DNA of 63,752 nt, from assembly GCA_016124655.1 (NCBI GenBank), contig WGNI01000008.1, forward strand, positions 1 to 63,752, written 5' to 3'. Below, one piece after another: positions 18,429 to 26,892 of this stretch (within the stretch, counting starts at the first letter, position 1; every line of letters begins with the position of its first letter). The notes under the pieces are model-generated. The model was not told the DNA's origin and ran no database searches. It worked only from the letters and a program-made list of their open reading frames with translations. This stretch comes from Alphaproteobacteria bacterium (GTDB lineage: Bacteria > Pseudomonadota > Alphaproteobacteria > Caulobacterales > Aquidulcibacteraceae). The translations under genes and the position numbers were made by a program.

Positions 18429-18435
18429 CGCGCCG

Positions 18436-19632
18436 CTACGACTTCTTATCGAAGAAGGCCTGAAAGTCCGCTTCGGTCGCGCAGGCGCGCAACGCGGCAT
18501 TGTGCTCGCCGACCGTGGCCGGAAAGCGCGCCGGTTCGGGCGGATCGGCGCTGAAGCGAATGGGCGCCTGCATATCGAAATACGCGCCTTCGGTGGGATG
18601 TTCTCTGCGCATGAAGAAGTCCGTTTCGCGCAGGTGCGGGTCGTTCATGATATCGGCGAGATCGCGCACGGCCATGGCGGGGATGTTGACCGCGTGGAAC
18701 GCGGCGATCCAGTCCGCGCTGGTGCGGGCGGGCGTGCGTTCGGCCAGCGCGCGATAGAGTTGGCGGATGTTTTCAAAGCGCAGCGTGCGGGTTGCGAATT
18801 GCGGCGCATGCAGGACTTCCGGCGCGCCAATGACGTCGAAGACCTTGGCCCAATCGCCATCCGTGTAAGGCACGATCGCGATGTAGCCGTCGGCGGTCGG
18901 GAAGGGCTGGCGGTCGGGATCGAGCTGGCGCGGATAGCCGATTGGTCCCGTCGGGGGATCGAACGTCGCGCCGCCGAAATGTTCTTTCAACGTGAAATGC
19001 GTGAAGCTCTCAAACATCGGCGCTTCGACAAATTGCCCTTCTCCCGTGCGCAAGCGATGCACGATGGCTGCGAGGGCGGCATAGGCGCCGTGCAGGCCTG
19101 ACACCTTGTCGGCGATCAGGGAGGGAATAAAGCGCGGGCGGGGATCGCCGTCCACGCGCGAGGTCAAGGTCGCTGCGCCGCTCGCGGCCTGGATGACGTC
19201 GTCATAGGCCTGCATGCCGGCGTATGGTCCGTCGGAGCGGAAGCCGACGCAATGCACGTAGACGATGTCCGGCTTGAGCGTCTTGACCGCGTCATAGCCG
19301 AAGCCCAGGCGATCGATTGCCTGTTTGCGCACATTGTGAACGAACACATCGGCCGATCGCAGCAGACCTTGCATGGCGGCGGCGTCCGCGGGCGCCTTGA
19401 GATCGAGTTCGACGCACTTCTTGCCGCGATTGAGCGTCATGTGGCCATGGCCCATTCCAGGTGTGGCCGCAGGCTTGCCCGCGTAACGGAACATGTCGCC
19501 GCCGGGCGGCTCCACCTTGACGACATTGGCGCCGAGATCGGCGAGGATTTGCGTCGTATACGGCCCAAACACGACGCTGGTGAGATCGACGACATTGATC
19601 CCGTGCAGCATTCCTCGCGGGTGGGGCGTCAT
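18436..19632 (-). CDS. CaiB/BaiF family (class III) CoA transferase
   Basis: A 398-residue class III CoA transferase, which moves CoA between carboxylic acids through an aspartyl-CoA intermediate. The N-terminal Rossmann-like part has VVDLTSVVFGPYTTQILADL and VVKVEPPGGDMFR, followed by NRGKKCVELDLK. The Asp in YDDVIQAASG is the likely catalytic residue. The start at 19632 is supported by GAAGGA eight bases upstream; the frame is open further but the added part is not family-like. The substrate is not evident. It is convergent with pstA, with only 7 bases between the stops. Confidence 0.88.
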   Translation of the reverse strand: MTPHPRGMLHGINVVDLTSVVFGPYTTQILADLGANVVKVEPPGGDMFRYAGKPAATPGMGHGHMTLNRGKKCVELDLKAPADAAAMQGLLRSADVFVHNVRKQAIDRLGFGYDAVKTLKPDIVYVHCVGFRSDGPYAGMQAYDDVIQAASGAATLTSRVDGDPRPRFIPSLIADKVSGLHGAYAALAAIVHRLRTGEGQFVEAPMFESFTHFTLKEHFGGATFDPPTGPIGYPRQLDPDRQPFPTADGYIAIVPYTDGDWAKVFDVIGAPEVLHAPQFATRTLRFENIRQLYRALAERTPARTSADWIAAFHAVNIPAMAVRDLADIMNDPHLRETDFFMRREHPTEGAYFDMQAPIRFSADPPEPARFPATVGEHNAALRACATEADFQAFFDKKS

Positions 19633-19655
19633 GCGGAATCCTTCAAGCGAACGCG

Positions 19656-20795
19656 CTAAGCCGCCGCGGAGCGCTGACCGCGCATGCGGCGCAGCAGGCG
19701 AAGGCGGCGCCAGAAGCGCTTCTTCTCCGGCTTCGGCAACGGCTCCAGGTGACGGCGGAAATCCTCCGCGCAGGCGCGCCAGGAGTATTTTTCCGCGTGC
19801 GCCCGCGCATTTTCGCGGGTCACTTTGAGCGCCTCCAAGCACGCGACGCGCAGATCGTCATTGATGGCGCCGGCGTTCGATCCGGGAATGATGTCCTGCG
19901 GGCCCGGCGCGACGAAGGCCGCGACCGGCGTGCCCGAGGCCATCGCCTCCAGGATCACAAGACCGAACGTGTCGGTGAAGCTTGGAAACACGAAGACGTC
20001 GGCGTCGGCATAGTAGCGGGCGAGCTCATCTCCGAACTTGGCGCCGGGAAAATGCGCGTCGGGGAATTTCTGCATCAGCTCGGCGCGGGCCGGGCCTTCG
20101 CCGACGACCACCTTCGATCCCGGCAGATCCAGTTTCAGAAACGCGTCAATGTTCTTTTCCACCGAGACGCGGCCGACATAGGCGTAGATCGGGCGCGGGA
20201 GATCGGGATAGACGCCGCCGTCGACGCCGCGCTTGGCGGGATGGAACATGTCGGTGTCGACGCCGCGGCTCCACAGCGTGGTGTTCTTGAAGCCCTTCGA
20301 CTGCAACAGGGTCTGCATGGTCGGCGTCGCCACCATGATGCGGCCGCTGCGGTCGTGGAAGGCGTGCATGTAGCGATAGCCGGCCCAGAGCGGAATCCAC
20401 CAGAAGCGCGCGGTGACGTATTCGGGAAATTGCGTGTGGTAGCTCGTGGTGAACGGAAACTTGTGCTTGAGGCAGATCGCGCGCGCATCCCAGCCCAGCG
20501 TGCCTTCGGTGGCGATGTGCACGGCGTCCGGCGCGAAGGTGAGAAACCGCTCCTCCACGTCGTCGCGCGCGTTCAGCGCCAGCTTGATCTCGGAATAGGT
20601 GATCAGCGGCATCGTCTTGTAGCCGTCGGCCGGCGAAACGACCTCGACTTCGCAGCCCATGGCGCGCAGCTCAGCCACAACGCGCGAGAGCGTGCGCACG
20701 ACGCCGTTGACCTGGGGCTCCCAAGCGTCGGTCACCAGCATGATGCGCGTGGCCTCGGCCGGATCGGCGGCCAAGGAGGTTACAGGGTCCGTCAC
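19656..20795 (-). CDS. GT4-type glycosyltransferase, MgtA/SqdX-like
   Basis: A 379-residue GT-B fold glycosyltransferase. The N-terminal acceptor domain begins after a short tail with IMLVTDAWEPQVNGVVRTL, typical of the alpha-mannosyl or sulfoquinovosyl transferase branch. The C-terminal nucleotide-sugar domain has RPIYAYVGRVSVEKNIDAFL and the E-x7-E type motif in FPSFTDTFGLVILEAMASGTPV. The last 25 residues are Arg-rich, which could bind the inner membrane surface. A glycolipid or lipid-linked product is likely but the sugar and acceptor are not known. It is divergent from putA. Confidence 0.88.
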   Translation of the reverse strand: MTDPVTSLAADPAEATRIMLVTDAWEPQVNGVVRTLSRVVAELRAMGCEVEVVSPADGYKTMPLITYSEIKLALNARDDVEERFLTFAPDAVHIATEGTLGWDARAICLKHKFPFTTSYHTQFPEYVTARFWWIPLWAGYRYMHAFHDRSGRIMVATPTMQTLLQSKGFKNTTLWSRGVDTDMFHPAKRGVDGGVYPDLPRPIYAYVGRVSVEKNIDAFLKLDLPGSKVVVGEGPARAELMQKFPDAHFPGAKFGDELARYYADADVFVFPSFTDTFGLVILEAMASGTPVAAFVAPGPQDIIPGSNAGAINDDLRVACLEALKVTRENARAHAEKYSWRACAEDFRRHLEPLPKPEKKRFWRRLRLLRRMRGQRSAAA

Positions 20796-20826
20796 GGGGG
20801 TCTCTGATCATGGGCCGCTCCTGGGG

Positions 20827-20848
20827 GCAAGTGGCGGGGCGCACTTGC
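20827..20848. repeat. Inverted repeat between the glycosyltransferase gene and putA
   Basis: GCAAGTG (20827-20833) and CACTTGC (20842-20848) form a 7-bp perfect inverted repeat with an 8-base spacer in the 100-bp gap between two divergent genes. It could be an operator for putA or its neighbour; there is no independent support. Confidence 0.35.
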
Positions 20849-20895
20849 GGGGGGCGGCGACGGGCGCGACATAGGCCGAAACCGAGGAGCCGTCC

Positions 20896-23800
20896 ATGCC
20901 CGAGCCAGGGCCGTTTGCGATCGATTGGGATGCGCTGGATGCAGCGAAATACGCCGATGAAGATCGCGCCGCGGCCGAGTTGCTCGCGGCCGCGCCCCTG
21001 GACGAGGCGGCGCGCGCGGGGGTGCTGGCGGAGGCGCGGGGGCTGGTCGTCAAGGCGCGGGCGCTGAAGCGGCGCAAGGGCGTGATGGAGAGTTTTCTGG
21101 AGGAGTTCGGTCTGTCCAACGCCGAGGGGCTGGCGCTGATGTGCCTGGCCGAAGCGCTGTTGCGCGTGCCGGATGAAGAGACCGCCGACAAGCTGATCGC
21201 GGAGAAAATCCGCACCGGACGCTGGGAGGAGCATCTTGGGCGTTCGGATCACTGGCTCGTCAATGCGGGTACGTGGGGCCTGATGCTGACGGGGCGGATC
21301 CTGTCGCCGAGCGATGACATGAAGCGCGATGCCTCCGCGTTCATGGGCCGCTTTGTGCAGCGCGCGGGCGAACCTGTCGTGCGCGCCGGCGCGATGCAGG
21401 CGATGCGCATTCTCGGCGAACAATTCGTGCTGGGCAGAACCATCGAGGCGGCGCTGAGGCGCGGGCGCAGCTTCGTGCGCGCGGGCGATGCGCGCGCATT
21501 TTCGTTCGACATGCTGGGCGAAGGCGCGCGCGCAGACGCGGATGCGCAGCGCTATTTCGACGCCTATGCCGACGCGATCGATGCTGTCGGTGCGGAGGCG
21601 GGCGGCGCTGGTCCGCGCGCCGCGTCGGGCATATCGGTGAAATTGTCCGCGCTGCATCCGCGCTATGAGGCGCGCCAGGAAGAGCGCGCCTTCGCCGAGC
21701 TTTATCCGCGCGCGCTGGCGCTGGCGCAAAAGGCCAAAGCGCACGATATCGGATTTTGTCTCGACGCGGAGGAAGCCGATCGCCTCGTGCTGTCGCTGAA
21801 GCTGTTCGAACGGCTGGCCGGCGAGCCTGACCTGCAAGGCTGGGATGGTCTTGGGCTTGCGGTGCAGGCGTATCAGAAGCGTGCGCGCGGCGTGATCGAG
21901 TGGATCGCGGCGCTGGGGCGCAAGCGCAAGTCGCGGTTCATGGTGCGGCTGGTGAAGGGCGCCTATTGGGACGGAGAGATCAAGCGCGCGCAGATCATGG
22001 GGCGTCCGGATTATCCGGTGTTCACCACCAAGCACGCGACGGATGTTTCGTATCTGTGCTGCGCGGCCGACATGTTGCGCGCGAGCGACGTCATCTATCC
22101 GCAATTCGCGACGCACAATGCGCACACCGCGGTTGCGATCAAGCGCATGGCGCAAGCCGCTGACGTGTCGACGTTCGAATTTCAGCGCCTGCACGGCATG
22201 GGCGAAGCGCTCTATGCGGCGTTCGATTGCGCAGCGCCGGTGCGCGTCTATGCGCCGGTGGGCGGCCATGAAGAACTGTTGCCGTATCTGGTGCGGCGAT
22301 TATTGGAGAACGGCGCAAACACAAGCTTCGTGCATTCTTTTTTGGATGACGATGTGTCCCCGGACGCTGTCGCCGCCGATCCGATCGCGCTCCTGGAGGC
22401 CAATCCGCGCCGGCATCCGCGGCTTGCGCCGCCGCCGATGCTCTATGGCGCGAGCCGGCGCAATTCGACGGGGCGGGATCTCTCCATAGCGTCGGAACGT
22501 GCTGCGTTGCTGGCGGCGGAAGCGATTTCTGCGTCTGCGCCTGCGCCATCGAGCGCAGACGCCATAGGCGCGGCGTTTGCGGCGTTTCCAGCGTGGAATG
22601 GATTGGGTGGGGCCGAGCGCGCGGGCGTTTTGCGCAAGATGGCCGACACGCTGCAGGCGCATGCAGACAGTCTGGTGCGGCTGATCGCCGAAGAAGGCGG
22701 GCGCACGCTGCAGGACGGCGTCGACGAAGTGCGCGAGGCGGTGGATTTCTGCCGCTATTACGCCGCCGAGGCCGAGCGGCTGTTCGCCGGGCCGGAGCGA
22801 TTGCCTGGGCCGGCGGGTGAAACCAACGATTTGTCGCTGACCGGCCGCGGCGTGTTCGTCTGCATCAGCCCGTGGAATTTTCCGCTGGCGATTTTCACGG
22901 GGCAGATCGCGGCCGCGCTCGCGGCGGGCAACGCGGTCGTGGCGAAACCCGCGGAGCAAACGCCGCGCGTGGCGATGGCGGCGGTTGACCTGTTTCACCG
23001 CGCGGGCGCGCCGAAGGATGCGCTGCATCTGGTCATCGGCGACGGCGCGGTCGGCGCGGGGCTCGTGGCGGACGCGCGCATCGCCGGCGTGGCGTTCACC
23101 GGCTCGACCGAAACGGCGTGGCGCATCAACCGCGCGCTGGCGGCGAAGGACGGCCCGATTGCGACGCTGATTGCGGAAACCGGCGGGCTCAATGCGATGT
23201 TCGTCGATACGACCGCGCTGAAAGAGCAGGTCGTGGATGATTGCATCCTCTCCGCGTTCGGCTCGGCGGGGCAGCGGTGTTCGGCGCTGCGGATTTTGTT
23301 TCTGCCGCACGCAACCGCTGACGAAACGCTGGAGACGCTGTCCGGCGCGATGGATGCGCTGATCATCGGCGATCCGTCCGATCCGCGCACGGATATCGGG
23401 CCGGTGATCGGCGCGGAGGCGAAGGCGATGCTCGATGCGCATATGCAGCGCATGGCGCGCGAAGCGAAGATCATTGCGCAACGCGATGTTTCGCATCTCG
23501 GCGGACCGTTCTTCGGGCCGGCGATCGTTGATCTGCCGAGCCTTGATCTCATCGACAAGGAAGTGTTCGGCCCGATCCTGCATGTCGTGCGCTACGATCC
23601 CAGCGAGATCGCGAAGGTCGGCGCTGCGCTCGCCGCGAAGGGCTATGGACTGACGCTCGGCGTGCATTCCAGGCTGGAGCGGTTTGCCGAGGCCGTGATC
23701 GCGGCGGTTCCAGCCGGCAATGTCTATGTCAATCGCTCGATGATCGGCGCGGTCGTCGGCGTGCAGCCGTTCGGGGGACTGGGCCTTTCGGGCACGGGTC

Positions 23801-23904
23801 CGAAAGCCGGGGGTCCGCACTATCTGCCGCGGTTTGCGTCCGAACGCGCAGTTAGCGTCAACATCGCGGCCCAGGGCGGCGATCCGGCGCTGCTGAATTT
23901 GTAG
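20896..23904 (+). CDS. putA: Bifunctional proline dehydrogenase / delta-1-pyrroline-5-carboxylate dehydrogenase PutA
   Basis: A 1002-residue bifunctional enzyme that oxidises proline to glutamate, with FAD in the first domain and NAD in the second. The proline dehydrogenase barrel covers about residues 170-470 and has RLVKGAYWDGEIKRAQ, ATHNAHT and the GGHEELLPYLVRRLLENG stretch. The aldehyde dehydrogenase domain covers about 510-985 with catalytic Glu761 (IAETGG) and Cys795 (SAGQRCSALR). There is no N-terminal ribbon-helix-helix DNA-binding domain, so it is a short PutA that cannot repress its own gene. GGAG lies 9 bases before the ATG. Confidence 0.95.
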   Translation: MPEPGPFAIDWDALDAAKYADEDRAAAELLAAAPLDEAARAGVLAEARGLVVKARALKRRKGVMESFLEEFGLSNAEGLALMCLAEALLRVPDEETADKLIAEKIRTGRWEEHLGRSDHWLVNAGTWGLMLTGRILSPSDDMKRDASAFMGRFVQRAGEPVVRAGAMQAMRILGEQFVLGRTIEAALRRGRSFVRAGDARAFSFDMLGEGARADADAQRYFDAYADAIDAVGAEAGGAGPRAASGISVKLSALHPRYEARQEERAFAELYPRALALAQKAKAHDIGFCLDAEEADRLVLSLKLFERLAGEPDLQGWDGLGLAVQAYQKRARGVIEWIAALGRKRKSRFMVRLVKGAYWDGEIKRAQIMGRPDYPVFTTKHATDVSYLCCAADMLRASDVIYPQFATHNAHTAVAIKRMAQAADVSTFEFQRLHGMGEALYAAFDCAAPVRVYAPVGGHEELLPYLVRRLLENGANTSFVHSFLDDDVSPDAVAADPIALLEANPRRHPRLAPPPMLYGASRRNSTGRDLSIASERAALLAAEAISASAPAPSSADAIGAAFAAFPAWNGLGGAERAGVLRKMADTLQAHADSLVRLIAEEGGRTLQDGVDEVREAVDFCRYYAAEAERLFAGPERLPGPAGETNDLSLTGRGVFVCISPWNFPLAIFTGQIAAALAAGNAVVAKPAEQTPRVAMAAVDLFHRAGAPKDALHLVIGDGAVGAGLVADARIAGVAFTGSTETAWRINRALAAKDGPIATLIAETGGLNAMFVDTTALKEQVVDDCILSAFGSAGQRCSALRILFLPHATADETLETLSGAMDALIIGDPSDPRTDIGPVIGAEAKAMLDAHMQRMAREAKIIAQRDVSHLGGPFFGPAIVDLPSLDLIDKEVFGPILHVVRYDPSEIAKVGAALAAKGYGLTLGVHSRLERFAEAVIAAVPAGNVYVNRSMIGAVVGVQPFGGLGLSGTGPKAGGPHYLPRFASERAVSVNIAAQGGDPALLNL

Positions 23905-23964
23905 ATGCGGCGCGCGGCCGTCGGTTTTGCCGGGCCGCCAGTTCCGCTACACTCCGGGCAGCTC

Positions 23965-24426
23965 ATGAATGATCCGAACTTCGACAATGTCACGCCGTTC
24001 CGTCGCCGCAGGCCTGCGCCGCGCAAGGGCGGCGGCATGGGCTGGAAGAGCCATCGCGGCAAGGCGCTCATGGCGCACGGCCTGACGCTGGGCGCGTTCG
24101 CGATCTATTTCTTCTTCCCCGCGCCGCCGATCAGCTATCTGGGCCTTGCGGTCGGCATCGCGGCGGTGGCGATCGCGGCGGGAAACCGCGACGACGGCAT
24201 GCCGTGGGCGCGCACGCATCACGAGCATGTGCTGCGCACGCTGATCATCGGCGCGGCGGTATGGACGCTGTCGTCGCTGCTTTTGCTGTTCGGCTCGGGC
24301 TTCTTGAGCTTTGTGGTCTGGACACGCATTGCGGTGTGCGTCTGGGTACTGATCCGCTCCGGAGTCGGGCTGATCCTGGCGAGCCTGCGCAAGCCGATCC
24401 CGCATCCGCGCGGCGCGCTGCTTTAG
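23965..24426 (+). CDS. Small integral membrane protein of unknown function
   Basis: A 153-residue protein with a basic N-terminus (RRRRPAPRKGGG) and about four hydrophobic segments between residues 37 and 140 (TLGAFAIYFFFPA; YLGLAVGIAAVAIAA; TLIIGAAVWTLSSLLLLF; FVVWTRIAVCVWVLI). The layout is like small DUF4870-type membrane proteins, but I cannot assign a family with certainty. The start at 23965 avoids a 20-residue unlike extension. The stop overlaps the end of the convergent HNH gene by 4 bases. Confidence 0.75.
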   Translation: MNDPNFDNVTPFRRRRPAPRKGGGMGWKSHRGKALMAHGLTLGAFAIYFFFPAPPISYLGLAVGIAAVAIAAGNRDDGMPWARTHHEHVLRTLIIGAAVWTLSSLLLLFGSGFLSFVVWTRIAVCVWVLIRSGVGLILASLRKPIPHPRGALL

Positions 24427-24983
24427 TCTTCGAGTTCGACGTCCCAGTAGAGATAGTCGACCCAGGTTTCGTGCAGATGGTGGGGCGGGAAACGGCGGCC
24501 CATGTTCTGCAGCTCGTGCATGCTGGGCCGGCGCGGGCGGCGGTTGGGATGCATCTTGGCGTCGCGCGCGAAGCGGCCGCCCTTCTTCAGATTGCACGGC
24601 GCGCACGCGGTGACGATGTTGTCCCAGCTGGTGCGGCCGCCGCGCGAACGCGGCAGCACGTGGTCGAACGTGAGATCCTCAGCGGCGCCGCAATACTGGC
24701 AGGCGAAGCCGTCGCGCAGAAACACGTTGAACCGCGTGAACGCCGGCGGGCGATCCTGGCTGATGTAATCGCGCAGCGAGATCACGCTGGGCAGGTTCAT
24801 CTCGAACGACGGCGAATGAATCTTGTGGTCGTACTCCGCGACCACGTCCACGCGCTCGAGGAACACGGCCTTCACGGCTTCCTGCCAGGGCCACAACGAC
24901 AGCGGAAAATAAGAGAGGGGCCGGAAATCGGCGTTGAGCACCAGCGCGGGGAAGCCGGCCAGGGGCGTGGTCACGACATTCAT
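24423..24983 (-). CDS. HNH endonuclease family protein
   Basis: A 186-residue protein with a C-terminal-half HNH domain: two Cys pairs (CQYC and CAPC) and the sequence LTFDHVLPRSRGGRTSWDN give the beta-beta-alpha metal fold with catalytic His. The N-terminal half (ALVLNADFRPLSYFPLSLWPW) is the conserved start of a chromosomal HNH family widespread in alphaproteobacteria and cyanobacteria. Its biological role is not known; no restriction or phage genes are nearby, so a housekeeping nuclease role is more likely than a mobile one. Confidence 0.88.
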   Translation of the reverse strand: MNVVTTPLAGFPALVLNADFRPLSYFPLSLWPWQEAVKAVFLERVDVVAEYDHKIHSPSFEMNLPSVISLRDYISQDRPPAFTRFNVFLRDGFACQYCGAAEDLTFDHVLPRSRGGRTSWDNIVTACAPCNLKKGGRFARDAKMHPNRRPRRPSMHELQNMGRRFPPHHLHETWVDYLYWDVELED

Positions 24984-25201
24984 GGCCGCCGCGCCTCGCA
25001 GCGGTCAGAAGGCCGGATCGGGGTCGCTTGCCTGGGACTGAAAGCGCGTCTCCGTCTCGTAGGGTCTCGACAACCGCCCCTTTAACGCGACTCACGCCTC
25101 GGGGCGAGCGTCTTATACGTGATTTGCCATGACGGGGTCATGACAGTGTTTGCCGTCCGGCGCGAGCGTGCCATAGACTACAACCCAGGTGGGAGACGAC
25201 G

Positions 25202-26032
25202 ATGAAACGCATGGCGACGGCGACGGCGTTCGCCTGCGCGGCCATCGCCGCGCCGGCAGCCGCGCAAATCACGACGAGCGTCAGCAGCACGCCGGTCATT
25301 ATTCACGCCCTGCCGGCGGAGGCGCCGCGGGAGGGTCTGGTGGAGCGCCGCGACCAGCCGGTGCTGCGCCAGCGCGCCACCACGAACCGCGCGGTGGCGA
25401 TCACGGCGCCGATTGCGACGCCGGGGCGGTCGGGCCGGCAGCATGCGGGATTTCCGGCCGGAGAGCGCCTGTTTGGCGTCTATGAAGGCGTCGACCGCTG
25501 GGCCTATTGCGCGTTGCGCGAAGGGTTCTGGGCGGACCGGCTGACCTGCTATCTCGACACTGACGGCGACGGGTTCTTGGACACGGCGAAACCCTCGGGA
25601 ACGCCGTTTCTCGGCGTGCCCTTCTTCATCTTCACGCAAGACGAACGGCGGACGCTGGATACGCCGGTCGGCTTTGAGGCGATCCCGTATGCGGAAGGGC
25701 CCGCGATCGACGCGGGCGTGCAGCTCACGCTGCAGGAAAGCCGTCGGCGGCGCGGCGAGATGACGGAGCCGAGGGCCAGCCTCGCGTTTGGCTTTTATGT
25801 CAACGATAGCTTCGTGCCGGTGCGTGGGCAGTCGCAGGCTGTGGCGCTGACGGGCGAGGGGCCGTGGACGCTGGCCATCAACGGCGCGGAAATCGAACTC
25901 TCGGGTTCGCCGACGCGCGGCGCGCTTCGATATCGCGTGGTGACGCCATTGCCGTCGCAGATTCAGCGCATGGAGCTGACCCGCACGATCACGACGACGA
26001 CCACCTACGTCCCCATCTATATTCAGAGGTGA
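25202..26032 (+). CDS. Secreted protein of unknown function with a Cys-flanked DxDGDG loop
   Basis: A 276-residue protein with a signal peptide (residues 1-20, MATATAFACAAIAAPAAA). Around residue 118 it has CYLDTDGDGFLD, which resembles an EF-hand/thrombospondin-type calcium loop preceded by a Cys that could pair with the Cys in WAYCALREG. The C-terminal part is beta-rich and ends with repeated Thr (TITTTTTY). GTGGGAG lies before the ATG. The next gene encodes a protein of similar plan, so the two are probably ancient paralogs made from one transcript. I do not recognise a named family. Confidence 0.75.
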   Translation: MKRMATATAFACAAIAAPAAAQITTSVSSTPVIIHALPAEAPREGLVERRDQPVLRQRATTNRAVAITAPIATPGRSGRQHAGFPAGERLFGVYEGVDRWAYCALREGFWADRLTCYLDTDGDGFLDTAKPSGTPFLGVPFFIFTQDERRTLDTPVGFEAIPYAEGPAIDAGVQLTLQESRRRRGEMTEPRASLAFGFYVNDSFVPVRGQSQAVALTGEGPWTLAINGAEIELSGSPTRGALRYRVVTPLPSQIQRMELTRTITTTTTYVPIYIQR

Positions 26033-26036
26033 CGCC

Positions 26037-26879
26037 GTGATCCGCGCCTTGTGCCTTCTTCTGACGTGCAGCGCCGGCCCGGCGTGGGCCCAAGCGGACT
26101 CCGTCGCCGCGCCTGCTCTACAGGCCCGTCCCGCGCAAACGACCACGCCGATCATCGCGCCTGATCCGGCGGCTTATCCGCGCGACATCGAGCACGGGGG
26201 CAGCATCTTCGAGTTCTCTTACGCAGGCCCAGATCGGCGCGTGGCGGAACGGGAAGGGCAATCGCTTTCGCTCGATGCGTATGAGCTTGACGCAGATACG
26301 CCGCTGTTTTGCGGCTCCGATGTCAGCGGTGACGCCGTCGCTGACGACAAGCGAAACGCCCTCACTGCGTGCTATCGCGACGCCGATGGCGATGGCGCGG
26401 CGGAGCTTCGCTACGGCGTGTCTGCGGCCGCGGGCGGCGCAATCACCCTGAACGCGCCGGAAACGCTTGCGACGCCGTTGGCGTGGAGCGCAGCGCCGGC
26501 GCGGCCAGTCGAAGTCGCGATTTTGTACGGCGGGCCCACGGGCGGATTTGTCGGCGAAGACGGCGCGCTGCGCGATGCGATCGTTGAAGTGATCATCGTG
26601 CGCAGAGCGGAGACGGGCGAGTGGCGCAAAGCATCGCCCGCCGAGCGTCCCATCATGTTGCCGTGCTTCGAGGACGGGCGCTGTTTCCCGTACCCGGCGC
26701 CGACCGGTTATGTGTTCGCGCTGTCCGCGCCGACGGTGGAAGGCAAGGTCCATGTGGATTTGCTCGATCCGCTGCGCGCGGCGCTGCTGGCGCGCGAGCT
26801 GCAGCCGCTGCTGCGCGCGCGCATTGAACGCGAGACCGGGCAGACATTGCCGCCGCCGCCGCCTTCCCCGGCGACCTGA
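26037..26879 (+). CDS. Secreted protein of unknown function, paralog-like to its upstream neighbour
   Basis: A 280-residue protein starting at GTG 26037, 4 bases after the previous stop. There is a signal peptide (about residues 1-19, ALCLLLTCSAGPAWAQ). It has CYRDADGDGAAEL at about residue 113, the same Cys-Tyr-x-Asp-x-Asp-Gly-Asp-Gly pattern as the upstream protein, and a preceding FCGSDVSGD. A Cys pair in LPCFEDGRCFPYP may form another disulfide. The C-terminus is Pro-rich. Function is unknown; the shared loop suggests the two proteins bind calcium and act together. Confidence 0.72.
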   Translation: MIRALCLLLTCSAGPAWAQADSVAAPALQARPAQTTTPIIAPDPAAYPRDIEHGGSIFEFSYAGPDRRVAEREGQSLSLDAYELDADTPLFCGSDVSGDAVADDKRNALTACYRDADGDGAAELRYGVSAAAGGAITLNAPETLATPLAWSAAPARPVEVAILYGGPTGGFVGEDGALRDAIVEVIIVRRAETGEWRKASPAERPIMLPCFEDGRCFPYPAPTGYVFALSAPTVEGKVHVDLLDPLRAALLARELQPLLRARIERETGQTLPPPPPSPAT

Positions 26880-26892
26880 GGCGTGAGCGGCG

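Noticed and set aside
20671..22269. A 532-codon minus-strand frame opposite putA
   Set aside because: Shadow of a clear putA coding region; no recognisable domain.
22300..23820. A 506-codon minus-strand frame opposite the ALDH half of putA
   Set aside because: Shadow frame, Arg-rich, no motif; the putA catalytic residues are in the plus frame.
24990..25201. Possible regulatory RNA between the HNH gene and the secreted-protein pair
   Set aside because: Some inverted repeats are present but none is better than expected in GC-rich DNA, and no known riboswitch core was recognised.
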